64,000 nucleotides of DNA, from positions 3,152,059 through 3,216,058 of the forward strand of contig NZ_LFZW01000001.1 of assembly GCF_001183985.1 (NCBI RefSeq), written 5' to 3'. The DNA is from Peribacillus loiseleuriae (GTDB lineage: Bacteria > Bacillota > Bacilli > Bacillales > DSM-1321). Positions 57,135 through 64,000 of this stretch are shown here, in pieces. Below the pieces are notes generated by a model, which saw only the letters and a list, made by a program, of their open reading frames with translations, searched no databases and was not told where the DNA came from. Each line of letters starts with the position of its first letter. Within the stretch, counting starts at the first letter, position 1. The position numbers were made by a program, and so were the translations under genes.

Positions 57135-58284
57135 GGCGACCAATCCTTACAAATGATTGTATGAAGTCTTTCCATATCTTGCTCCAGTTTTGTTCACTGT
57201 ACGCTTCTTTAGATTCCCCATAATAGATTGATCGGGATCCGACCCGCTTATTGTCATAAAATATTTCTGCTTTCCCGACAACCTCTGGAGTACTCCGTTC
57301 GTCTTTCCATTCTTCCTTTGGCTTAATTAGTTTGATTTTCACTTCCACATTTTTTTCTTCTTCATCCGAAAGCGGATAGGTAAAGGCGTGCTTTACATAG
57401 ATTTTCCCTTTATATTGCTTAATCCCTACATCCTTAACAGGTCCTGCTTGTAACAATTCAATTGGTCTAAAATCCGAAAAGGCATGTTCATACATGTAAA
57501 TATGATCGTTCCAGTCATCTGGACCATTTAGTGTGACCGCAATCAAATTTAGGTCATCTTTAGTGGCTGTTGTAACAAGTGTCCTCTTTGCAAGTTTTGT
57601 ATAGCCTGTCTTGCCTCCTGTTGTGTATTCATATAATTCAGTAAGCAAACGATTTTTATTTTTCCATACATAGTCCCAGTCTTCTTCTGAATTCGAAGCT
57701 CGATGCTTTTTCGAGCCTGAAATCACTCTGTATGCCTCATTTTTCATGGCATAGCGTGTTAATAGTGCCATATCATAGGCAGTCGAGTAATGGTTCTCCG
57801 TGTTATCGAGTCCATGCGGGTTTGAAAAATGACTATCTGTCATGCCAATTTCTTCTGCCTTTTGATTCATCATCCAGACAAATCCGTCCAAACTGCCGCC
57901 TACCTCTTCTGCGATGGCGACAGCTGCATCATTTCCGGATCGTAGCATTAAGCCATAAACTAAGTTTTCCAATGTGATTTTTTCCCCTTTTTTTAAATAA
58001 AGAGAAGAACCTTCCGTCCCAACAGCATTTGGGCTTATTGTTACTGTATGATCTAGTTTACCGGATTCTATGGCTAAGATTGCTGTCATGATTTTTGTTA
58101 TGCTAGCAATGCGGCTTTTTTCATGGGCATTCTCCTCATAAATGACTCGTCCGCTTTCCTGATCCATCAAAATTGCACTATGGGCGCTTACAACAGGAAG
58201 GCTTGCTTTGGCTTTGGCTGGAAAGAGTGTAAAGACGATCATCATCATGCATATATATGGAAAAACTCGATATCGAAAACGCAT
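57127..58284 (-). CDS. dacB: Sporulation D-alanyl-D-alanine carboxypeptidase DacB (PBP5*)
   Basis: DacB trims peptide side chains of the cortex peptidoglycan and thus limits cross-linking. The 385-residue protein has a signal peptide cut near the AKAKA motif (about residue 27), the catalytic SITK (Ser61, Lys64), SGN at 116-118 and KTG at 225-227, then a C-terminal beta domain and an amphipathic end (IWKDFIQSFVRIGR) for membrane attachment. The start at 58284 (MRFRYRVFPYICM) has GAGGGGACTGC upstream. First gene of dacB-spmA-spmB. Confidence 0.96.
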   Translation of the reverse strand: MRFRYRVFPYICMMMIVFTLFPAKAKASLPVVSAHSAILMDQESGRVIYEENAHEKSRIASITKIMTAILAIESGKLDHTVTISPNAVGTEGSSLYLKKGEKITLENLVYGLMLRSGNDAAVAIAEEVGGSLDGFVWMMNQKAEEIGMTDSHFSNPHGLDNTENHYSTAYDMALLTRYAMKNEAYRVISGSKKHRASNSEEDWDYVWKNKNRLLTELYEYTTGGKTGYTKLAKRTLVTTATKDDLNLIAVTLNGPDDWNDHIYMYEHAFSDFRPIELLQAGPVKDVGIKQYKGKIYVKHAFTYPLSDEEEKNVEVKIKLIKPKEEWKDERSTPEVVGKAEIFYDNKRVGSRSIYYGESKEAYSEQNWSKIWKDFIQSFVRIGRHD

Positions 58285-58413
58285 GCAGTCCCCTCGTCCC
58301 TTTATGGTTTTGTACAAGTTTATGCATAAAGTCAACGGATATGATAAGAAAAGCGTAAAGTGCTCGTCTTATGTCCTCGAGGGTCTAAACTCACCAAGAT
58401 TCATTAAAATCGC

Positions 58414-58449
58414 AAAAAACCAAGCATAGTATGAACCAACTTGGTTTTT
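58414..58449 (-). terminator. Terminator after sodF
   Basis: AAAAACCAAG and CTTGGTTTTTT pair on the minus strand around a 15-base loop and end in a T run. It lies between the sodF stop and the dacB start. Confidence 0.75.
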
Positions 58450-58473
58450 ACAATTGTTTTTTTCATTGTTTTA

Positions 58474-59349
58474 TTATTGAGTTTTCCATGTAAGTTGACT
58501 TGCATTATCAAATCTATATTGCACGTCTGGCCAGTTCACGATTCTCCACCAGTTATCTACATAGCCTGCTCGATTTGTTTTATATTGCAAGTAATAGGCA
58601 TGCTCCCAAACATCCAAAACAAGTAAGGGTATCGTATCCCACTGCGTCAATATCATATGTCGTTCCGACTGAAGAATTTCTAACTTCTTCGCTCTAGGAG
58701 CCCATACTAATAGCGCCCAACCAATCCCTTCAACCGCTTTTGCCGCTTCACTAAAATGTTTTTTAAAGGCTTCAAAGCTACCAAAGTCATGCACCAATTG
58801 CTTTTGCAAACTCCCTTTTGGTTTTCCGCCGCCTTTCGGACTCATATTTTCCCAAAATAGTGTGTGTAAGTAATGTCCTGATCCATGAAAAGCTGCTTCT
58901 CTTTCCCAGTGCTTAATTAAGGAAAAATCATTGGTTTCACGAGCTTTTTGCATCATAAGTTCAGCTTTGTTAAGTCCATCTACATAGGCTTGATGATGTT
59001 TATCATGATGAAGTTTCATAATTTCTTCTGATATGACCGGTTCTAATGCATTGTAGGAGTATGGGAGCGGCGGAAGGGTGTGTTTTCCAATCGGCACGGA
59101 TTTATTTAAATCTGGCTGCTGAGCTTGCCCCTGTGAAGGTTTGGTTACGTTATGATGGAGAGTATAGATACGCTGTTGAAACTGCTCGATTTCAGAAGCA
59201 GGCCGGTCCTCTTCACTTATTCTAGATGCCCGTTCTAAAAGCTGATGTAGTTCATCATTTAATTGGCCAGCACCACCCTGTCTTGTTTCAAGATAAATCT
59301 CCATACCTTTAAGCCATTCTACTACATCTTCTATATACTGTTTATTCAT
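58474..59349 (-). CDS. sodF: Superoxide dismutase (Fe/Mn) with N-terminal extension
   Basis: The enzyme dismutates superoxide. From about residue 88 on, the 291-residue protein is a full Fe/Mn SOD. The predicted metal ligands are His114 (KLHHDKHH), His162 (HYLHTLFW), and Asp246 and His250 (LDVWEHAYYLQY). The first 85 residues are an added helical, acidic region, as in B. subtilis SodF (YojM-independent type). Metal preference cannot be read with confidence. ATG 59349 has GGGGGAAC upstream. Its place beside dacB and ypuI suggests a link to sporulation, but that is inference. Confidence 0.93.
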   Translation of the reverse strand: MNKQYIEDVVEWLKGMEIYLETRQGGAGQLNDELHQLLERASRISEEDRPASEIEQFQQRIYTLHHNVTKPSQGQAQQPDLNKSVPIGKHTLPPLPYSYNALEPVISEEIMKLHHDKHHQAYVDGLNKAELMMQKARETNDFSLIKHWEREAAFHGSGHYLHTLFWENMSPKGGGKPKGSLQKQLVHDFGSFEAFKKHFSEAAKAVEGIGWALLVWAPRAKKLEILQSERHMILTQWDTIPLLVLDVWEHAYYLQYKTNRAGYVDNWWRIVNWPDVQYRFDNASQLTWKTQ

Positions 59350-59706
59350 CGCTTTAGTTCCCCCATTTTTACTGGAATCTTCCTTTTTTAACGGAGTGGA
59401 TTATGGACCAATCATAATCGACTCCGCCCATACAGAAGTATCCTATGAAAAGGTATAAGTTGTGTGAGAAATTATCGAAAGAACAAAAGCGTAAACGCCT
59501 TGAATAGCTTCTTTTGTTTGTTCTAGCCAACACATCCTGTAATAGTCCAAGCATGCGTATGGTAGACACTGAACCACCTTTTAAAAACTTATGCTTACTT
59601 CTATATAAAAAGCCGATTTGCTAGTGGATTCTACGCAAATCGGCTTTTCATTTATTCCGCATTAACAGGCAGTAAAACCCCCACTGATTGGAGTTTCACT
59701 TTATAA
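59350..59706. other. Spacer sodF-ypuI
   Basis: This spacer holds the ypuI terminator at 59607-59648. A 66-codon minus frame at 59369-59569 has no supporting signal and is not called. Confidence 0.55.
59607..59648 (-). terminator. Terminator after ypuI
   Basis: A 14-base perfect inverted repeat, AAAAGCCGATTTGC and GCAAATCGGCTTTT, with a 14-base loop, below the ypuI stop. It is symmetrical, so it may act both ways. Confidence 0.85.
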
Positions 59707-60195
59707 TCAATTGGACTGCGTCATTTTAGTTCGATAATCGGTTTCATAAAATTCCAGCTCTTCACGTATTCTTTGAAAGCTACCTTCAAGATTTTTCAAC
59801 AACCTGTCTACACTGTCAGGGGCTTCCTTTTGGAATCTAATCGCGTGTGCACCTGTATAGGCAGAACGACTGTCTTCATACCAAACATCTGATCTGGGGG
59901 TAAAGAATTCTTCTACACACCCATGAAAAATTTGATATAACGTTTTCTCAGCTGCCGCTTTATGAAAGGTGGTGTTCTTTAGGATAATCTGACATTCCTC
60001 CAAACAATGTTCACTGTTCACCAACAAGCGGCGAATGGTCGATAAAATCCCTTTGTAATACGTTTCATCCCCTGGTTTTTCTTGCTTCAGCTCATGCATG
60101 GTCGTTTCATTAAGATATGTCTCAAGCTCACTTATCGTTATCTCTAAAAAGTTTCGTACATTTATTAGCTGGGACTGAATCATTGTATTATCCAA
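59707..60195 (-). CDS. ypuI: YpuI (DUF3907)
   Basis: A soluble protein of 162 residues, mostly helical, without signal or membrane segments. Conserved-looking blocks are INVRNFLEITISELETYL, FHGCVEEFFTPRSDVWYEDSR and AIRFQKEAP. The start is TTG 60195 with AAGGAGG 8 bases upstream. Position between scpB and dacB/sodF matches B. subtilis. Function unknown. Confidence 0.87.
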   Translation of the reverse strand: MDNTMIQSQLINVRNFLEITISELETYLNETTMHELKQEKPGDETYYKGILSTIRRLLVNSEHCLEECQIILKNTTFHKAAAEKTLYQIFHGCVEEFFTPRSDVWYEDSRSAYTGAHAIRFQKEAPDSVDRLLKNLEGSFQRIREELEFYETDYRTKMTQSN

Positions 60196-60310
60196 CAGCG
60201 AAACCTCCTTAAAGAAATTTCATCCGCCAATCCATTTTAGTCTTCAACGATCTATTATGGTCTGGCTAAGATGGTATTGTTAGTATATTAACACAATTAT
60301 GATAATAATG

Positions 60311-60892
60311 TCATTCAAGTGTTTCCTGGAATTTTTCAAAAAATAAATCAGCTTCACCTTGTTCAAAGTTTTCCTCAGTAGAGGCGCCGAGAGCGGGTAA
60401 TTCCTTAAGTGTTTTCAGTCCAAAATAATCGAGAAACTCTTTTGTTGTTCCGAATAAGTATGCCCTTCCAGCTCCCTCGGCCCTACCTATTTCTTTGACT
60501 AACGCTTTAGATATAAGCGTCTGCAAAGGCCGATCAGTTTTTACACCACGTATTTCCTCAATCTCAGTCCTCGTTATTGGCTGTTTATATGCAATGATGG
60601 CCAGTGTTTCCAGAGAAGCTTGAGACAATCCACCCGAACCGGATGATTCCACAAGCTTCTTAATATAATCTGAATGTTCCTTTTTAGTAGCCAATTGATA
60701 AACGTCAGCTATTTCAACTAGCTGAAGACCACTTTCATTTTCTTCATAGTATTCTTTAAGATCTTGGAGAACCTCTTTTGTCTGAAGTTCAGCCATTTCA
60801 AGCACTGAAGTTAATTGTTTCAGAGATAATCCTTCATCCCCAGCTGCGAACAACAGAGCTTCAACTATACCTTTCCAATTAATCACTTCCAA
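60311..60892 (-). CDS. scpB: Segregation and condensation protein ScpB
   Basis: ScpB forms the kleisin-associated part of the SMC condensin that loads on the chromosome at replication origins. The 193-residue protein has two winged-helix domains (IVEALLFAAGDEGLSLKQL...; LSQASLETLAIIAYKQPITRTEIEEIRGV) and the conserved RAEGAGRAYLFGTT, FLDYFGL. It starts with TTG 60892 or GTG 60886, overlapping the end of scpA by up to 14 bases. Confidence 0.95.
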   Translation of the reverse strand: MEVINWKGIVEALLFAAGDEGLSLKQLTSVLEMAELQTKEVLQDLKEYYEENESGLQLVEIADVYQLATKKEHSDYIKKLVESSGSGGLSQASLETLAIIAYKQPITRTEIEEIRGVKTDRPLQTLISKALVKEIGRAEGAGRAYLFGTTKEFLDYFGLKTLKELPALGASTEENFEQGEADLFFEKFQETLE

Positions 60893-61646
60893 CTTTTCTT
60901 ACACCATCCTTAGTTGCAACGAATATTTCAGCAAAGTTCTGCTCTTGTTCGAGAAAGATTTCATTTAGTTTCACTAACTCTAATATCGCTAAAAAAGTAA
61001 TAACAATCTGCTCTTTTTCTGGTTCTAGGAATAATTCAAAAAAGCTTTTTCTGCCTTTAATAGCTTGTAGATCCGCCATGATTTGATCCATCCGTTTTTC
61101 TATAGATACTTCCTGTCTCGTCACTTTTGTATACATCGGTTTCTGAAGCTTTTTCCTGCGAAGCAATTTTTGCAGTGCGCCAAGCATATCATACAAGCTT
61201 ACATTAAGATTTGGATGATTCATTTCGGCTTCTTTTGCAAATTCCCCCAGGTCACTTGGAGGCTTCATAAACATTAAACTTCTGTCCTCTTCAAGCATCT
61301 TTAGTTCATGAGCTGCAAGTTTGTATTTCTTGTATTCAATCAATTTCTCTACAAGCTCATCACGAGGATCTTCTTCATATTCTATGCCTTCTTCATCGTA
61401 TAAGCGTTCCTCTTCATGTTTTGGTACTAACATTTTGCTTTTGATGGCAAGCAGCGAGGCAGCCATTACTAAATATTCACTCGCTACATCCAATTCTAGA
61501 TGCTTCATTGTATGAATATAACTAAGATACTGTTCGGTTATCTCAGCCATCGGAATATCATAAATATCTATTTCGAGCCGATTGATTAAATGAAGCAGTA
61601 AATCCATTGGCCCTTCAAAAGCATCAATTTTAATATTATAAGCCAT
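60879..61646 (-). CDS. scpA: Segregation and condensation protein ScpA
   Basis: ScpA is the kleisin of bacterial condensin; its ends bridge the SMC neck and head. The 255 residues show the N-terminal kleisin block FEGPMDLLLHLINRLEIDIYDIPMAEITEQYL, the helical middle (LDVASEYLVMAASLLAIKSKMLVP) and the C-terminal winged helix (VITFLAILELVKLNEIFLEQEQNFAEI). ATG 61646 has ATGGGG upstream. It overlaps scpB. Confidence 0.96.
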   Translation of the reverse strand: MAYNIKIDAFEGPMDLLLHLINRLEIDIYDIPMAEITEQYLSYIHTMKHLELDVASEYLVMAASLLAIKSKMLVPKHEEERLYDEEGIEYEEDPRDELVEKLIEYKKYKLAAHELKMLEEDRSLMFMKPPSDLGEFAKEAEMNHPNLNVSLYDMLGALQKLLRRKKLQKPMYTKVTRQEVSIEKRMDQIMADLQAIKGRKSFFELFLEPEKEQIVITFLAILELVKLNEIFLEQEQNFAEIFVATKDGVRKVGSD

Positions 61647-61902
61647 TTTAAAACCCCATTACATCATTTTCGGTAGCAAATCCCTGGCAAACCGAATTGA
61701 GATTCGTTCCTTTTCTACCTTGTTCATAATATGCCACACTATAGTATAGTGGATTATCGGCCGTTATCCAATAGTGTGCAAAAACAAAGAGGTTGTTTTT
61801 TTCTAGGAACATTTCTCCAATTTAGGTTTCTGCCCAAACACTTTTCTTAAAAATTGCATACTCTGACACTGTAAAGAAATTAGAATTAAGGGAGGTACTA
61901 AC

Positions 61903-61992
61903 ATGGGCGATGGAGGATTTCACGGTGGAGGCTTTGCTTTGATTGTTGTATTATTCATTTTGTTAATTATCGTAGGTGCGTCTTGGTTTTAA
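61903..61992 (+). CDS. YjcZ-family small sporulation protein
   Basis: A 29-residue protein: MGDGGFHGGGFALIVVLFIL, then a short tail (LIIVGASWF). It has a glycine-rich N-terminus followed by one membrane segment, the pattern of the YjcZ/SscA group of tiny proteins that are numerous in spore formers. The strong ribosome binding site GGGAGGT lies 7 bases upstream. A plus-strand terminator follows at 62113-62146. It is divergent from scpA. Family assignment is by pattern. Confidence 0.85.
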   Translation: MGDGGFHGGGFALIVVLFILLIIVGASWF

Positions 61993-62414
61993 TTTCTAAC
62001 TCATATGCCGTATTAGAAAGGCGACTAGGAGCTCCAAAATAACAGTACTAAACTGAATAGAACAACTTGAAATACTTTGCCTAGTTAATATGTATCAAAT
62101 TATTTTACAAAAAGGGATTTGACTATAAGTCAAATCCTCTTTTTTCATTGCTTGGCGTACTATACGAAATTATCTATTTGTATAACATTATATGTCCGCC
62201 CATATCCAACGTAAGCTGATACTTCCTAAAAGCCATAGCCAATCATCTGATGGGAAGAAACCCACTCTCCATATTACTTGCAAGTCTTTTGATTGAACAA
62301 GGCTCTTCGCTCTTCTTATGTTCCTTAACAAAGTCTTTATGACTGTACCGATTCACTTCTAAACAGGGCTTATGCTACAATCACAGTAATAAGTGAATAA
62401 AGGAGTGGACAAAA
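61993..62414. other. Spacer YjcZ-type gene to ypuF
   Basis: This spacer contains the terminator at 62113-62146. Between 62150 and 62400 I see nothing I can name beyond presumed ypuF promoter territory (TACAAT near 62374). Confidence 0.5.
62113..62146 (+). terminator. Terminator after the YjcZ-family gene
   Basis: GGATTTGAC and GTCAAATCC pair around a 5-base loop and are followed by TCTTTTTT on the plus strand. Confidence 0.85.
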
Positions 62415-62942
62415 ATGTGCTACCCCAAAGAATATGTGTCTTATTTAGTTCATTTCCATGCTAGCAGGGATTACTTCGAATGCCACGAAATTCTAGAAGA
62501 ATATTGGAAAGAGGTATCACCTCGCGAAAGGGACTCCTATTGGGTAGGATTCATCCAAATAGCCGTGGCGCTCTATCATTACCGTAGAGGAAATCTTGCT
62601 GGAGCAATAAAGACTATTCGAAAAGCAGATAGTATTCTTCAAATGAATCCTGCTCAAATCCGCAAGCTTGGAATAGAGTATGATGAATTAATGGAACTCA
62701 TCCATGATATAACCGAAAAAATCACCTTAAAAAAACCTTATCAAAGTGTAAGTTTGCCGATTTGCGACAAAAAATTAATTGAAGCCTGTCTTGCTGGTTG
62801 CCGTGAAGCTGGTTATCGATGGATGAAGGAAAGTGATCTCAATGATTCTCTCCTTATTAACAGGCATGTACTTCGCGATCGTTCAGAGGTCATTACGGAA
62901 CGCAACAAACAGCTACAAATACGAAAAACCAAAAATGACTGA
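62415..62942 (+). CDS. ypuF: YpuF, DUF309 protein
   Basis: A 175-residue helical protein with the DUF309 signature FHASRDYFECHEILEEYWKE near the N-terminus, containing HxxRDxFECHExLE, then WVGFIQIAVALYHYRRGNLAGA. The conserved His/Glu/Asp residues suggest a metal site, but no activity is known. ATG 62415 has AAAGGAG upstream. It is convergent with ribT; in B. subtilis ypuF lies beside scpA and ribT. Confidence 0.88.
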   Translation: MCYPKEYVSYLVHFHASRDYFECHEILEEYWKEVSPRERDSYWVGFIQIAVALYHYRRGNLAGAIKTIRKADSILQMNPAQIRKLGIEYDELMELIHDITEKITLKKPYQSVSLPICDKKLIEACLAGCREAGYRWMKESDLNDSLLINRHVLRDRSEVITERNKQLQIRKTKND

Positions 62943-63060
62943 TTCTTCCAAGTTTTAAAGGTATAATCTATATGTAAGTGAATCGAGGTTTTTGTCCAAA
63001 AGAAAAAGACTGATTTTTTCAGCCTTTGCCCATAGATTTTCGATTATCCCAATAAGTTAT

Positions 63061-63160
63061 AAAAACGAGAATGCCCCATAAAAAAGGTCAGCCTCAGTAC
63101 CACTATCTATTGTGTATATATAGGTTGCTTGGTCAGATCTTTTGGTTCATCCTCGTTTTT
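63061..63160. repeat. Palindrome at convergent ends of ypuF and ribT
   Basis: AAAAACGAG at 63061 and CTCGTTTTT ending at 63160 pair as the outer stem. Inner GGTCAGCCT, TATATATAGG and GGTCAGATC give weaker pairing. The GGTCAG motif and size recall the family C palindromes. It is likely to terminate both genes. Confidence 0.5.
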
Positions 63161-63206
63161 AACAATCATTTATTTACATGAATACTAAATCTCTTGCACT
63201 TTCTTA

Positions 63207-63566
63207 TTATTCAACTTCTTTGATATTCTCGCATTTTTCAAAGAAGGATACGGTATTTTCATTCGGCTTAATTTCTTTATTTGGGAAAAGCTCTTGAATT
63301 TCTTTTATCATGGTCTTACCAATGCCTTGCTGACGAAAAGAAGGGTTAACAGAAATATGCTTAATGATAATCACGTCAGAAAATGATAGGTCGATTCCAA
63401 TCGCACCGATGATTTCCTCATCTTTCCAAAGATACAATTGCATATTATCATTGATTTCGTACTCTTTCATAGTGTTTTGCAATTTTTTTATATCCTTTTC
63501 CTCTGGCATAAACGACAATAGACCCATCGCAAATTTCTCGTATGCTTTTTTATATTTGATTAACAT
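63207..63566 (-). CDS. ribT: RibT-like GNAT acetyltransferase
   Basis: A 119-residue GNAT-fold protein. The acetyl-CoA binding block VNPSFRQQGIGKTMIKEI is clear, preceded by IIIKHISV. Substrate unknown. In B. subtilis ribT is the last gene of ribDEAHT and its position beside ypuF matches. Here no ribH is found in the 430 bases upstream, so it is not directly attached to the riboflavin operon in this window. ATG 63566 has a GAGGG site upstream. Confidence 0.88.
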   Translation of the reverse strand: MLIKYKKAYEKFAMGLLSFMPEEKDIKKLQNTMKEYEINDNMQLYLWKDEEIIGAIGIDLSFSDVIIIKHISVNPSFRQQGIGKTMIKEIQELFPNKEIKPNENTVSFFEKCENIKEVE

Positions 63567-63716
63567 AATATCCCTCGTTACTAAAAGAACGTTGTATTTT
63601 AATAATTGAACTGATATTCATCATACATAAAAACTTCTTTTGTTTCAACATCCGCCAAAATTCCTTTTTACCCCGGTTTTACAAACAGTTTGACTCCAAT
63701 TGATGAAAGTTTAGCA

Positions 63717-63803
63717 TTACGCGATCCATATCCAGTATACTATTCCCCAAGTAAGCCCAAGTGCAATCAATATGAAGATTAGAGCTAGATTATTTTTTCT
63801 CAT
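63717..63803 (-). CDS. Hypothetical 28-residue membrane peptide
   Basis: ATG 63803 stands about 8 bases after GGGAG (AAGGGAGTTC). The peptide begins MRKNNLALIFILIALGLTWG, ends VYWIWIA and is one membrane segment with a basic start, an orientation of basic end inside. An out-of-frame ATG four bases upstream reads only five codons. I recognise no family. The clear ribosome binding site and the fitting composition support it as a real small gene, upstream of ribT. Confidence 0.5.
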   Translation of the reverse strand: MRKNNLALIFILIALGLTWGIVYWIWIA

Positions 63804-64000
63804 TCATGAACTCCCTTATCACCCAGCAATTGTTTGTATAGTACATATAAATAAACTTTCGGCATATGGCAGCCGCTCTCAATTTGCATATGCTTCCATT
63901 CTACTACAATCTTTACTTTCTGACAATATTATTTCAATTTTCTACCATAAAAGCAGATACTTTTCCACTTTTATTTTGAAACTTCTCTACAATCTGCTTA

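Noticed and set aside
59369..59569. 66-codon minus-strand frame between sodF and ypuI
   Set aside because: No ribosome binding site and no family resemblance; likely a chance open frame.

Overview
The window is a stretch of core chromosome from a low-GC, endospore-forming Firmicute of the family Bacillaceae. It is related to Bacillus subtilis but is not that species. The evidence is the gene content (spoIVA, spmAB, dacB, sleB-ypeB, prsW, mecB, a YpdA-type bacillithiol disulfide reductase, the SigX/RsiX pair, resABCDE) and a gene order that follows the B. subtilis chromosome from ypiF to ribT almost gene for gene. Nearly all genes lie on the minus strand, so reading from high to low coordinates follows transcription. 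Many have strong AGGAGG-type ribosome binding sites, and several start with TTG or GTG.

Layout by position. 1-3439: ypiF (cut by the window edge), ypiB, ypiA and a degenerate amidohydrolase-like gene. 3822-10203: the aromatic supraoperon aroC-aroB-aroH-hisC-tyrA-aroA, without the trpEDCFBA block that lies between aroH and hisC in B. subtilis. 10692-16602: cheR, ndk, the menaquinone/heptaprenyl genes hepT-menG-hepS, mtrB (TRAP), folE and hbs. 17476-25541: spoIVA, yphF, yphE, gpsA, der, yphA, the tiny ypzI, and ypfD (S1-domain protein). 25727-30856: plsC, cmk, ypfB, ypeB, sleB, prsW. 30969-35066: ansA, a decayed membrane-protein fragment, ypdA, gudB. 35500-42894: mecB, ypbG, ypbF, ypbE, ypbD, recQ, ypbB, fer, and ribU under an FMN riboswitch. 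43866-47845: serA, a 52-residue ORF, rsiX-sigX. 48230-54660: resE-resD and resC-resB-resA. 54766-63566: rluB, spmB-spmA-dacB, sodF, ypuI, scpB-scpA, a 29-residue YjcZ-type protein, ypuF and ribT.

The genes combine into a few blocks: chorismate to Tyr/Phe/His (aro/tyrA/hisC); menaquinone side chain and methylation; cytochrome c maturation with its ResDE regulators and the SigX envelope-stress switch; spore assembly and germination; and chromosome segregation (ScpAB).

I saw no complete insertion sequence, prophage, CRISPR array, tRNA or rRNA gene. The unexplained content is in the intergenic spaces. There are three families of short dispersed repeats: MITE-like units with GTTCAAAAAG ends, palindromes of about 50-130 bp sitting at gene 3' ends, and a GC-richer element of about 77 bp. 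There is also a pair of mutually exclusive hairpins between hepT and ndk, a structured region with a plus-strand terminator between ypfB and ypeB, a 19-bp-stem hairpin inside the res region, and several very small ORFs. I did not find clear evidence of a large novel multi-gene system.
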